Positions 36,144 to 44,340 of a stretch of 64,000 nucleotides of DNA are shown here, piece after piece. The position numbers and the translations under genes were made by a program. Below the pieces are notes generated by a model. It was not told where the DNA came from. It saw only the letters and a program-made list of their open reading frames with translations, and searched no databases. How positions within the stretch are numbered: the first letter of the stretch is position 1; every line of letters starts with the position of its first letter. Origin of the DNA: Pengzhenrongella sp031582905 (GTDB lineage Bacteria > Actinomycetota > Actinomycetes > Actinomycetales > Cellulomonadaceae); NCBI RefSeq assembly GCF_031582905.1, contig NZ_CP133990.1, positions 2,170,001-2,234,000 of the forward strand, written 5' to 3'.

Positions 36144-37004
36144 CCCGTTGGCGGACACCGCGACGAGCCGGGACCCGCGGCAGCCCGCCCCCGGACCCAG
36201 GTGCCACCGGCCGATGTCCACCGGCCCGCTGATCCACAGGGCCCACGGCGGCATCGACTGCGTCGCGTCCTCGTGCAGCAGCGCGACCAGGGCCTCGATG
36301 TCGTACGCCTCGAACGCCTCGACGTAGCGCGCGAGCAGGGCGGCGTGCTCGTCGTCGAGCGGGTCCGGTGCCGCGCCGGCGTCGGCGAGGCGCGTGCCGG
36401 CGATCGTGACGCGCGCACGCTGCAGGGCGCTGTTGACGGAGGCGACCGTGGTCCCGAGCAGGTCGGCGACCTCGTCGGCGCGCCACCGCAGCACCTCGCG
36501 CAGGATGAGCACGGCGCGCTGCCGGGCCGGCAGGTGCTGCAGCGCCACGACGAACGCCAGCCGGACCGACTCCCGGGCGACCGCGAGCTCGGCCGGGTCG
36601 GAGGTCTCCGGCATGATGCGGTCGTCCGCTGCGGGGCCGACCCAGGTCCGCTCCGGCAGCGGGGCGCCGAGCGACGACGCCACCGGCGGGGACGCACCCG
36701 GCGACAGGTCCATCGGCATCGCGCGGCGGCGGGTCGCGCCGGTGACGTCGAAGCACACGTTCGTGGCGATGCGGTACAGCCAGGTGCGCAGCGACGCGCG
36801 GCCGTCGAACCGGTCGATCCCGCGCCACGCCCGGACCATGACCTCCTGGACGGCGTCGTCGGCGTCGAACGCGGAGCCCAGCATGCGGTAGCAGTAGCCG
36901 GTCAGCTCGCGACGGTGCGCCTCGAGCTGCCGCTCGACCTCCTCCGACACCCGCGGGGGCGCCTCCACGGGCGCGTCGACTGTCGGGGACACGGGACCGG
37001 CCAT
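35979..37004 (-). CDS. ECF sigma factor with SnoaL-like C-terminal domain (SigG type)
   Basis: An intact 341-residue sigma factor. Region 2 is RRELTGYCYRMLGSAFDADD, AVQEVMVRAWRGIDRFDGRA and LRTWLYRIATNVCFDV (residues about 32-90). Region 4 is ALQHLPARQRAVLILREVLR with WRADEVADLLGTTVASVNSA (about 155-198). The last 130 residues form an NTF2/SnoaL-like domain: YVEAFEAYDIEALVALLHED, QSMPPWALWISGPVDIGRWH and ISSITNFVGPDHFRVFGLPL. This architecture is that of mycobacterial SigG (TIGR02960-like) sigma factors, where the extra domain likely controls activity in place of an anti-sigma factor. No zinc anti-sigma gene is beside it. It lies opposite the STAS-like gene. Confidence 0.9.
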   Translation of the reverse strand: MAGPVSPTVDAPVEAPPRVSEEVERQLEAHRRELTGYCYRMLGSAFDADDAVQEVMVRAWRGIDRFDGRASLRTWLYRIATNVCFDVTGATRRRAMPMDLSPGASPPVASSLGAPLPERTWVGPAADDRIMPETSDPAELAVARESVRLAFVVALQHLPARQRAVLILREVLRWRADEVADLLGTTVASVNSALQRARVTIAGTRLADAGAAPDPLDDEHAALLARYVEAFEAYDIEALVALLHEDATQSMPPWALWISGPVDIGRWHLGPGAGCRGSRLVAVSANGSPAFAQYKPGGTPGRWDPWAVHLLEIRDGRISSITNFVGPDHFRVFGLPLHLDA

Positions 37005-37209
37005 GCCGGCCTCCCTTCACGACGAAGCGGTGGTGCGGCCCCCGGTGCCCCCGCCCGCTCACGGGCCGGCGCGCACACCGGTGTGGCCGCGGTCACGATC
37101 CTGGCAGCCGCCTCCCACACGCGACAACCACCCCGGGGCAACCGTCCGGCGACGCACCGGACCACCGGACCGGGCGACCGCTCGACCACCACGCGCACCG
37201 CCATGCTCG

Positions 37210-37215
37210 TACACT
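37210..37215 (+). promoter_or_regulatory. Candidate -10 element for leaderless transcript
   Basis: TACACT lies 7 bases upstream of the ATG at 37223, the spacing from a -10 box to the first transcribed base. There is no Shine-Dalgarno run in the few bases before the ATG. The -35 region is unclear (CTCGAC at 37181). Confidence 0.35.
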
Positions 37216-37222
37216 TGTTCGA

Positions 37223-37501
37223 ATGCAGGAGGTCGACTGGTCGCGCTGGCGGCGCACCGCGCGGGGGTACGAGCTCATCCCGCCGGACGGCTGCCCACGC
37301 GGGCACCGCTGGACGCGCGACGGCCCCGGTCGCCCGGCGCAGCGCTCGGTGACGTGCGGGTGCACCCCGGACCGTCGCCACCTCGTGTGGGTGTGCCCGA
37401 CCTGCGCGACCTACTGCGCCCAGGGCTGCGTCGACGTCGGCGCGTGGGCGTCGTCGACGGTCCCGGTGGGCGTGTCGCCCGACCGACGGGCCGCGCTGTG
37501 A
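37223..37501 (+). CDS. Small Cys-rich protein (92 aa), zinc-ribbon-like
   Basis: An intact 92-residue protein. Cys/His positions suggest metal binding: GCPRGHRWT near residue 24, VTCGCTPDRRHLVWVC with CPTC near residues 44-62, and YCAQGCVDVG. It starts MQEVDWSRWRRTARGYELIP, with two Trp. I know no named family; a zinc-ribbon or treble-clef-like fold is inference from the Cys pairs. It is preceded by the divergent sigma factor gene (218 bases away) and followed by a strong hairpin. It may be translated from a leaderless mRNA. Confidence 0.7.
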   Translation: MQEVDWSRWRRTARGYELIPPDGCPRGHRWTRDGPGRPAQRSVTCGCTPDRRHLVWVCPTCATYCAQGCVDVGAWASSTVPVGVSPDRRAAL

Positions 37502-37509
37502 CGCGCAGG

Positions 37510-37535
37510 CCGCCCGGTCGGGACCGACCGGGCGG
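37510..37535. terminator. Bidirectional terminator-like hairpin
   Basis: CCGCCCGGTCGG and CCGACCGGGCGG flank GA, a perfect 12-bp stem. It lies 8 bases after the stop of the Cys-rich gene and 8 bases before the stop of the convergent DinB-like gene. Confidence 0.75.
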
Positions 37536-37543
37536 CGGTGACG

Positions 37544-38053
37544 TCAGCCCGCCGCCGCGAGCAGCCCGCGCACGTACGCGGCCTGCCCCGCGTGCTGCAG
37601 GTCGTCGCCGATGACGCTGACCAGGCGCACCCCGAGCGTGACCGGCGGGTCGTAGGAGCTGTCCACGACGCGGTCGAGGTCGGCGTCGGTGACCGCGGAC
37701 AGGTGCTCGGTCGTCCGGGCGTGCACCGCCTCGAGGTACCCCAGCAGCAGGTCGGCCGGCGCCTGCACGGCAGCAACCTGCTCGGGCGTGTGACCGTAGC
37801 CGGTGTCGGCCGGGTCCAGCGCCAGCCCGAAGCGGTCGGCCCAGCCCTCGGCGACCCACACCTGGTCGGCGTCGAAGGCGTCGGCCAGGTGGTCGTCCTG
37901 CACGCGGGCCAGGTGCCACACGAGCCAGGCCACGGTGTTCGTGCCCTCCGCCGGCGGTCGGGCCAGGTCGTCCGGGTCGATCCCGTCCAGCGTGGACCGC
38001 ACCACCTCCCGCACCCGCCCGAACCCGTCCGCGAGCGCCTCCGCAGCCAGCAT
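37544..38053 (-). CDS. DinB/mycothiol-transferase-type protein (DUF664-like)
   Basis: An intact 169-residue four-helix protein. The N-terminal helix is MLAAEALADGFGRVREVVRS; GTNTVAWLVWHLARVQDDHL contains a metal-type His near 47, and VSVIGDDLQHAGQAAYVRGL another near 156. This is the DinB-fold with a His-Asp-type site, in actinobacteria often named mycothiol-dependent enzyme or mycothiol transferase. It could conjugate mycothiol to electrophiles; the substrate is not known. The ATG at 38053 has GAGAGGAGA upstream. It shares the hairpin at 37510-37535 with the Cys-rich gene and is divergent from the LLM oxidoreductase. Confidence 0.8.
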   Translation of the reverse strand: MLAAEALADGFGRVREVVRSTLDGIDPDDLARPPAEGTNTVAWLVWHLARVQDDHLADAFDADQVWVAEGWADRFGLALDPADTGYGHTPEQVAAVQAPADLLLGYLEAVHARTTEHLSAVTDADLDRVVDSSYDPPVTLGVRLVSVIGDDLQHAGQAAYVRGLLAAAG

Positions 38054-38239
38054 CACCGTCTCCTCTCCGCCGTGCTCCGTGCTCCGTCGCGACCATGGTG
38101 GGGCCGCCAGGCCCGTGCGGCGCGCCGAGCCGACGACCCGCCACCTGCCCGACGACGGCGTCGGCGTGCCACGGTGGTCGACGGCACGGGCGCGGCCGGG
38201 CACGGGCGCGGCCCGGGCACGGGCGCCGAGGAGGGTGCG

Positions 38240-39129
38240 ATGCGGTTCGCGGTCAGCACGCCGAACTTCGGCGTGGGCCTGGGCGCCGCGATGGTCGGGG
38301 ACCTGGCCGCCGCGGCCGAGGACGCCGGCTGGGACGGCTTCTTCCTGTGGGACCACGCGCTCGCCTTCAGGCCTCGGCCGGTCGACCTCGTCGACCCGTG
38401 GATCGCCCTCACGGTCGCGGCGCTGCGCACGAGCCGCATCCGGCTCGGCACGCTGGTGACGCCGCTCCCCGGCGCCGCCCGGTCACGCTCGCCCGCCAGG
38501 TCGCGACGCTGGACCACCTCTCCGGCGGCCGCGTGACGCTCGGCGTCGGGACGGGCGCGATGCCGTTCGAGTGGGAGTACAGCGGTGAGGAGGCCGACCC
38601 GGTCGTCCGGGGCGACATGCTCGACGAGGGGCTCGACGTGCTGACCGCGCTGTGGTCGGCGACGCCGGTCCGGCACCGGGGGACGCACTACCGGCTCGGT
38701 GGCCCCGGTGACTGGGGTGCGCTGCACCACCCGCCGCCGGTGCAGCGCCCGCGGGTGCCGGTGTGGGTCGCGGCCACCTGGGTCGACGGCGGCGCGGGGC
38801 GACCCCTGCGTCGAGCGGCCCGGTGGGACGGCGTGGTGCCGATGCGCCTCGACGGCCGGTGGGAGCCCGCCGACACCGCGGGCGTGGTGGCGGCCGTGCG
38901 ACGCCGGCGCGGTTCGGTGGACGGCTTCGACGTCGCGGTCCCGGGCGAGAGCGAGCCCGGCACCACCCACGACACCGCCGCGCACGACGCCGCCGCGGCG
39001 CAGGCCGCCGCCGGGGCGACCTGGTGGGTCGAGGCGGTGCATCCCTGGCGCTACGGCGTCGACGACGACGACCCGTGGCCGTGGACCGCGATGCGCGCCC
39101 GGATCGCCGCGGGGCCACCGCGCGCCTGA
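38240..39129 (+). CDS. LLM-class flavin-dependent oxidoreductase, one frame join
   Basis: A luciferase-like (beta/alpha)8 monooxygenase or F420-type reductase, about 296 residues after one join. It starts MRFAVSTPNFGVGLGAAMVG and has WDGFFLWDHALAF, IALTVAALRTSRIRLGTLVT. After the join come LARQVATLDHLSGGRVTLGV (classic LLM motif) and VPVWVAATWVDGGAGRPLRR. The break is in CCCC at 38467-38470: one extra C restores PLPRRRPVTLARQ. Whether it uses FMN or F420 cannot be decided from sequence. The GAGGGTG upstream of ATG 38240 is a fair ribosome site. Confidence 0.87.
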
Positions 39130-39267
39130 CCTCCCCGCGCGTCGCGTCAGGCCACGCGGCCCGTGCGGGCGTGGGCCGGAGCGGCCGCCGGGGTCCCGTG
39201 CGGATGCGGCACCCCCGCGCCGCGCCGACGATGGGCGGACCATCCGGACCGAGCCGAGGAGCACCCC

Positions 39268-41083
39268 ATGGCCAGCACGACGCCCCGCCCGGTCGCCCGA
39301 TGAGGACGGTCGCCGACGGTCTGGTCGACCGGCTCCGCGCGTGGGGGTGCGCCGGGTGTTCGGGTACGCCGGGGACGGCATCGACCCGATCCTCGCCGCG
39401 CTGGCGCGGGCCACCGACCACATCGAGCTCGTCACCGCCCGGCACGAGGAGATGGCCGCGTTCATGGCCACCGGGCACGCCAAGTACTCCGGCGAGGTCG
39501 GCGTGTGCCTGGCGACGCAGGGTCCGGGCGCCGTGCACCTACTCACCGGGCTCTACGACGCGAAGCTGGACCGCAAGCCCGTGGTCGCCGTCGTCGGGCA
39601 GGTCGTGTCGACCGCGCTGGGCAGCGGGTACCTGCAGGAGGTCGACCTGCCGACGCTGTTCAAGGACGTGTGCGGCCAGTACGTGCAGACCGTCACGGCG
39701 CCCGAGCAGCTGCCGCTCGTGCTGGACAACGCGATCCGCACCGCGATCGCGACGTCCAGCCCCACCTGCGTGATCGTCACGCACGACGTCCAGCGGGCCG
39801 ACCTGCCGGACGACCTGCCCGCGGCGCACGGCGTCGTGCACACCGGCGACGTCGTGCCGCGGTCGCGCGTGCTCCCGGCGGAGACCGACCTCGCGCGGGC
39901 TGCCGAGGTCCTCGACGCCGGGTCGCGGGTCGCGCTGCTGGTCGGGCAGGGCGCCGCCGGCGCGACGCGCGAGGTGCTCGAGGTCGCCGAGCGCCTCGGC
40001 GCCGGGATCACGACGTCGCTGCTCGGCAAGCCGCTGCTCGACGAGTCGCTGCCGTACCACTGCGGCGTCATGGGGCACCTGGGCACGACGGCGTCGGCGG
40101 ACCTCATGGCCGGGTGCGACACGCTGCTCATCGTGGGCAGCAGCGACCCGTGGACGGAGTTCTACCCGACGCCGGGGCAGGCCCGCACGGTGCAGATCGA
40201 CGTCGCCGCGCGCAACATCGGGGCGAAGTACCCGGTCGAGGTCGGCCTGGCCGGCGACTCGGCGCACACGCTCGCCGCGCTCACGCCGATGCTCGCGCCG
40301 AAGGACGGCGCGTGGCGCGCGCGGGTCGAGGCCGACGTCCGGTCCTGGCACGACATCGCCGCGCAGCGGGCGCAGGACCCCGCGGAGCCCCTGAACCCCC
40401 AGCTCGTCGTCCGGACGCTGTCCGACCACCTCCCGCCGGACGCGCAGGTGTCGGTCGACGTCGGCTCGGTCGTGTACTGGTACGCCCGACACCTGCGCCT
40501 GCCCGCCGGGGTGCCCGCGCACCTGTCCAGCACCCTGGCGTCGATGGGGTCGGCGATGCCGTACGGCATCGCGGCGAAGCTGCTGCACCCGGACCGCCCG
40601 GTGGTCGCGCTGGCCGGCGACGGCGCGATGCAGATGAACGGGCTCGCCGAGCTCATCACGGTCGGCGCGCGGTGGCGGGACTGGGCCGACCCCCGGTTCG
40701 TGGTGCTCGTGCTGCACAACGGGGACCTCGCCGAGGTGTCCTGGGAGCAGCGCGAGATGGAGGGCGACCCCCGGTTCCCCGTCTCGCAGGACGTCCCCGC
40801 GTTCCCGTACGCCGGCTACGCCGAGCTGCTGGGCCTGCGCGGCATCCGGGTCGACGACCCGGCCGGGGTCGACGCTGCCTGGCGCGAGGCGATGGCCGCG
40901 GACCGGCCGTGCGTCGTCGAGGCCGTCGTCGACCCGCGCACCCCGCTGCTCGCGCCGCGGCGTCCGGAGGAGACGGTGGAGCCCATGTGGCGGGGTCTGG
41001 AGCAGGAGCCCGACGGCGGCCCGGCCGCGGCGCAGCTGCGACGGCAACGTGCGCAGGAGGACGCAGCGCCGCCCGCAGGGTGA
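39268..41083 (+). CDS. Thiamine-diphosphate enzyme, pyruvate oxidase/dehydrogenase type, two frame joins
   Basis: A ThDP-dependent decarboxylating oxidase-like enzyme, about 590-605 residues. The ThDP Pyr domain has GYAGDGIDPILAALARA, the catalytic Glu in TARHEEMAAFMATGHAKYSG and LATQGPGAVHLLTGLYDAKL. The FAD/central domain follows (VALLVGQGAAGATREVLEV). The ThDP motif is VVALAGDGAMQMNGLAELIT then LVLHNGDLAEVSWEQREMEG (GDG...NxD-type). It resembles PoxB. The best ribosome site (GAGGAG) serves ATG 39268, which reads MASTTPRPVAR then TGA; ATG 39300 overlaps this stop. One lost base at about 39297 would fuse them. A second lost G in GGGGG at about 39343-39347 is certain, since it restores LRAWGVRRVFGYAG. 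Confidence 0.87.
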
Positions 41084-41102
41084 CCGTCCGGGTCGCGTGG
41101 GG

Positions 41103-41672
41103 TCAGTCCGCGTCGAGCAGCTCCAGGAGCCGGGTGACGGTGCGCCAGTTGCGCGTCGTCGCCGGCCCGCCGGATGCGTCCACGACGGCGCGGCGGGTGA
41201 GCTGGGCGGCCAGCTCGCTGCGTCCCAGTCCGTCCGGGGTGTGCAGGTAGAGGACGCCGTCGACCACGCGGGCGTCGTCCGGGCTGCCCTTGGCCCGGGC
41301 CCGCGCCACCGCGTCGGCGACGGCGGCCGGTCCGCCCGGTCCGAGACCTCCCTGCACGAGCACGACGTGCAGGCGCGTGCCGTCGTCCTCGTCCGGGAAG
41401 GGGTTCCGGACGACCACCTGCGCGAGGTCCGCGCGGGTCAGGGCGACGACGTCCGGCGACAGCGCCGTCCGGTCGGCCAGCGCCCGGGCGACCCCGGCGG
41501 CGACGACGGCGGGGTCGTCGACGTCGCTGGTGAGGACCACGTTGCCGCTCTGCACGTACGTCGCGACGTCCCGGTGGCCCAGCGAGCGGACGGCCTCACG
41601 CAGGTCGGCCATGGGCAGCCGACTCCGCCCGCCGACGTTGACCGCCCGCAGCAGCGCGACGTGGGTGCGCAC
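41103..41672 (-). CDS. DUF1697 family protein
   Basis: An intact 189-residue protein of the DUF1697 family: MRTHVALLRAVNVGGRSRLP, MADLREAVRSLGHRDVATYV, QSGNVVLTSDVDDPAVVAAG, VVVRNPFPDEDDGTRLHVVL and the end TRNWRTVTRLLELLDAD. The pattern YVQSGNVV is the family signature. Its function is unknown. It converges on the TPP-enzyme gene with 19 bases between. The DUF5997 gene lies upstream on the same strand. Confidence 0.87.
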   Translation of the reverse strand: MRTHVALLRAVNVGGRSRLPMADLREAVRSLGHRDVATYVQSGNVVLTSDVDDPAVVAAGVARALADRTALSPDVVALTRADLAQVVVRNPFPDEDDGTRLHVVLVQGGLGPGGPAAVADAVARARAKGSPDDARVVDGVLYLHTPDGLGRSELAAQLTRRAVVDASGGPATTRNWRTVTRLLELLDAD

Positions 41673-41690
41673 CGGAGGACCGCCGGACCG

Positions 41691-42111
41691 CTACGCCGGG
41701 GGCGGACGCGGCGCGACGCTGGGCGTCGCGCTCCTTGAGCCGCTGCTCCTCGCGCTTGACCTCGGCGAGGCTCGCGCGCTCCTGGGACAGCCACTCGGGC
41801 GGGTTCGCGATGAGGTCGTCGATCTGCTCGGTCGTCAGCGGGTCGGTCAGGCCGTGCCGGGCGAGCCCGCTGGTCGAGATCCGCAGGCGGGCCGCGACCA
41901 CCGAGCGCGGGTGCGGCCCGGTGCGACGCAGCTCGACGAGCCACGGCGGCGGCGTGCGCTGCAGCGCGTTGAGCTCCTCGCGCGTGACCACACCCTCCTG
42001 GAACTCCGGGGGCGTCGCCGGGAGGAGGACCCCGAGCTTCGCGGCGGCCGTCGCCGGCTTCATGGTCTGGGTCTGCTTCGACCGTGGGGGCGTGCTGTCC
42101 GGTTCCGTCAC
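41691..42111 (-). CDS. DUF5997 family protein, 3' end unresolved
   Basis: About 140 residues. The conserved part is TMKPATAAAKLGVLLPATPP, EFQEGVVTREELNALQRTPP and WLVELRRTGPHPRSVVAARL, then ISTSGLARHGLTDPLTTEQI and DDLIANPPEWLSQERAS. It ends in charged KREEQRLKERDAQRRAA. This is the actinobacterial DUF5997 family, usually beside a LysR-effector-domain gene, as here. The in-frame reading would continue to 41596 and overlap the DUF1697 start; a TAG at 41691-41693 in another frame is the likely end, if two bases are lost in the last codons. GTG 42111 is taken; ATG 42063 is the alternative. It is divergent from the LysR-like gene by 66 bases. Confidence 0.65.
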
Positions 42112-42177
42112 GCGGGTCAGGATACGGGGCGCCGGTAGCCTGGCCGCTGACCACCCCGGGCGCACGAAGGGCAACCG

Positions 42178-42998
42178 ATGCCGCACGACCGGCCCGACGA
42201 CGCGCGCGGCGTCGCCCCCGGCGCCTTCCGCCTCCTCGTCGTCCCGGGCGTCAACCCGGCCAAGTGGCTCACGGTGTGGCAGCAGCGCCTGCCCCACGTG
42301 CCGGTCACCCTGGTGCACGCGACCGCGGCCGAGCAGGAGGACGCCCTGCGCCGCGGCGACGCGGACGCGGGGCTCGTGCGGCTCCCGGTGGACCGCTCGG
42401 ACCTGTCCGCGATCCCGCTCTACACCGAGACGACCGTCGTCGTCGTCCCCCGCGACCACCTGGTGACCGCGGCCGACGAGGTCTCCGCGGCCGACCTGAC
42501 GGAGGAGACCCTCCTCGTCCCCGAGGACGACGTCGTGCCGTGGCCGAGTCGCCCCGGTGAGCCGAGCGCGCTGCCCACCCTGCCGACGACGGCCGCGGCC
42601 GTCGAGCTCGTCGCCGCGGGCGTCGGGGTGCTGGTCGTGCCGCAGTCCCTCGCCCGGCTGCACCACCGCCGGGACGTGACCTTCCGGCCGGTGACGGACG
42701 CCCCGACGTCGTCGGTCGGGCTGGCGTGGGTGACCGACGCGCACACCGACCTGGTCGAGGAGCTCATCGGGATCGTCCGGGGGCGGACGGCCAACAGCTC
42801 GCGGGGGCGCAGCACGGGCGCGGCGGTGACCCGGACCCCCGAGGCGGGCCCGGGGGCACCGCGGACCGCGGACGCGCCGAGCGCGCCGGGACGGATCGGG
42901 GCCGGGGTCGCACGGAACGGGGCCGCACCGAGCAGGGCCGGACGGAGCGGGGCCGGCGCGGCCCCGGCAAGCGCGGCGGGGCCGGCGGCACCCGCTGA
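42178..42998 (+). CDS. LysR substrate-binding-domain protein without HTH, one frame join
   Basis: About 273 residues. It holds only the effector-binding fold of LysR regulators: FRLLVVPGVNPAKWLTVWQQ, VPVTLVHATAAEQEDALRRG, DADAGLVRLPVDRSDLSAIP and LVAAGVGVLVVPQSLARLHH. No helix-turn-helix is present at either end. The tail, in the -1 frame after about 42790, is a basic repeat (RGRTERGRTEQGRTERGRRG), ending KRGGAGGTR at 42998. The regular Arg-Thr-Glu-Arg-Gly period supports that frame over the other. Such headless LysR proteins occur beside DUF5997 in many actinobacteria. The basic tail may bind nucleic acid. Confidence 0.75.
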
Positions 42999-43014
42999 CC
43001 GTGCCGGACCGTTC

Positions 43015-44340
43015 TCAGACCGGCCGTGTCTCCCCGCTGCGGTCGCCGTAGGCCCGGTCGACGTCCCCGCGCAGGGCGGCGTGCACCCGGTCGGCGAGGT
43101 CGCCGATGTCCGCGACGTCGCTCTCCCCCACCGATGCGTCGACCTCCGCGCTGACCAGGGCGACCTGGCGCTCGATCTCCGCGCGCTGCCCCTCGTCGCG
43201 AGCCGCGGACGCGACGTCCCGGAGCATGCGCAGCAGCGCCATGAGGACCGTGGGCTCCGTCCGCCCGAACCGGCGCACCGGGCCGCACACGAGGTCGAGG
43301 TAGTACCGCAGGTCGCGGTCCCCCACGACGGCCCGGCCGACGCCGTCGTCGTCGGTGTGCAGGATGCCGCCCAGACGCTTCTCGGTCAGCTGCACGAGCA
43401 GGTCGGCGGTGTGCCCGACCGCGTGCGCCGCGGTGACCGGGTCGTTCACGGACGGCGAGATCGCCTTGACCGCGATGTCGGTCAGCTGGCGGAACCCGAA
43501 CGCCGAGTCCTGCTCGATCGTGCGCTCGTAGCCCATCGTCACGGCGTCGGAGATCTCCTCGCCGAGCTCGGCCCGCTCCGCCGGCGCGCAGCCCACCCGG
43601 GCGAGCGGCGTCCCGCGGACCGCCTGGTCACCGGGCCGGACGACGACCTCGACGACGGCGTCACGCCGCTGCGCGGCGCTCACCACCGCCTCGACGTCGA
43701 TCGCTCGCACGAAGCCGCTGCGCCGGACCGGGACGACGCCGACCGGGCGGTCGCCGAAGTCCAGCTCCTCCTGGGAGCGGGGCCGGGAGTCGTCGTACGC
43801 GGGGTAGAAGCTCTGGATCGCCGCGCTCGTCTGCTCGTGGACCGACCGCATCATGGTCTCGACCCGCAGCTGACGCGTGATGTGACCGAGGAACGCCAGG
43901 AACGCGAAGACGGTCGCCAGGCCGAGCCCGTACGCCACGACCATCGAGTACGCCGGCACGTCCTGGTCCGCGCGCAGCCCCCGCAGGGAGGTGAGCGCGA
44001 ACACGAACGCCGCCACCATGACCGCCAGCACCGTCTTGGTGTGGCGGTCCTGCACGAAGTCCCGCAGGAGCCGCGGCGAGAACTGCTGGGACGCCAGCTG
44101 CAGCGCGACGACCGTGAGCGAGAACGTCATGGTGACGGCGGAGATGGACGCCGTCGCGATGACCTGCAGCACGGTCGACGCCGAGTCGACGTCCCCGGGC
44201 CACGCCAGCCGGGACGCCGTCGACGACGGGTCCGGGCGTACCGGCGCGAGGGCGAGTCCGGCGGCCCACGCGGCCGCGCCGGCGACGGCCGGCCAGCGCC
44301 ACAGCTCGGCGCTGGACCGTTCCGCGCCGGTCCCGCTCAC
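43015..44340 (-). CDS. DUF2254 family membrane protein
   Basis: An intact 441-residue protein. Four membrane helices in the first 165 residues: about 16-32, 58-80 (STVLQVIATASISAVTMTFS), 104-122 and 130-160. Then comes a large soluble region: FVRAIDVEAVVSAAQRRDAV, DAVTMGYERTIEQDSAFGFR, QLTDIAVKAISPSVNDPVTA and AHAVGHTADLLVQLTEKRLG, all typical of DUF2254. Function is unknown. It starts with GTG that overlaps the stop of the TerC gene by four bases (44337-44340), so both are in one operon and probably coupled. Confidence 0.88.
   Translation of the reverse strand: MSGTGAERSSAELWRWPAVAGAAAWAAGLALAPVRPDPSSTASRLAWPGDVDSASTVLQVIATASISAVTMTFSLTVVALQLASQQFSPRLLRDFVQDRHTKTVLAVMVAAFVFALTSLRGLRADQDVPAYSMVVAYGLGLATVFAFLAFLGHITRQLRVETMMRSVHEQTSAAIQSFYPAYDDSRPRSQEELDFGDRPVGVVPVRRSGFVRAIDVEAVVSAAQRRDAVVEVVVRPGDQAVRGTPLARVGCAPAERAELGEEISDAVTMGYERTIEQDSAFGFRQLTDIAVKAISPSVNDPVTAAHAVGHTADLLVQLTEKRLGGILHTDDDGVGRAVVGDRDLRYYLDLVCGPVRRFGRTEPTVLMALLRMLRDVASAARDEGQRAEIERQVALVSAEVDASVGESDVADIGDLADRVHAALRGDVDRAYGDRSGETRPV

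Noticed and set aside
37195..37225. LexA/SOS box before the Cys-rich gene
   Set aside because: Only one half site (GTTCGA) is present; the partner TCGAAC at the right distance is missing.
39130..39267. tRNA or small RNA gene in the GC-rich gap
   Set aside because: No cloverleaf, no T-arm GGTTCGANTCC-like sequence and no CCA end could be found; the same holds for other gaps.
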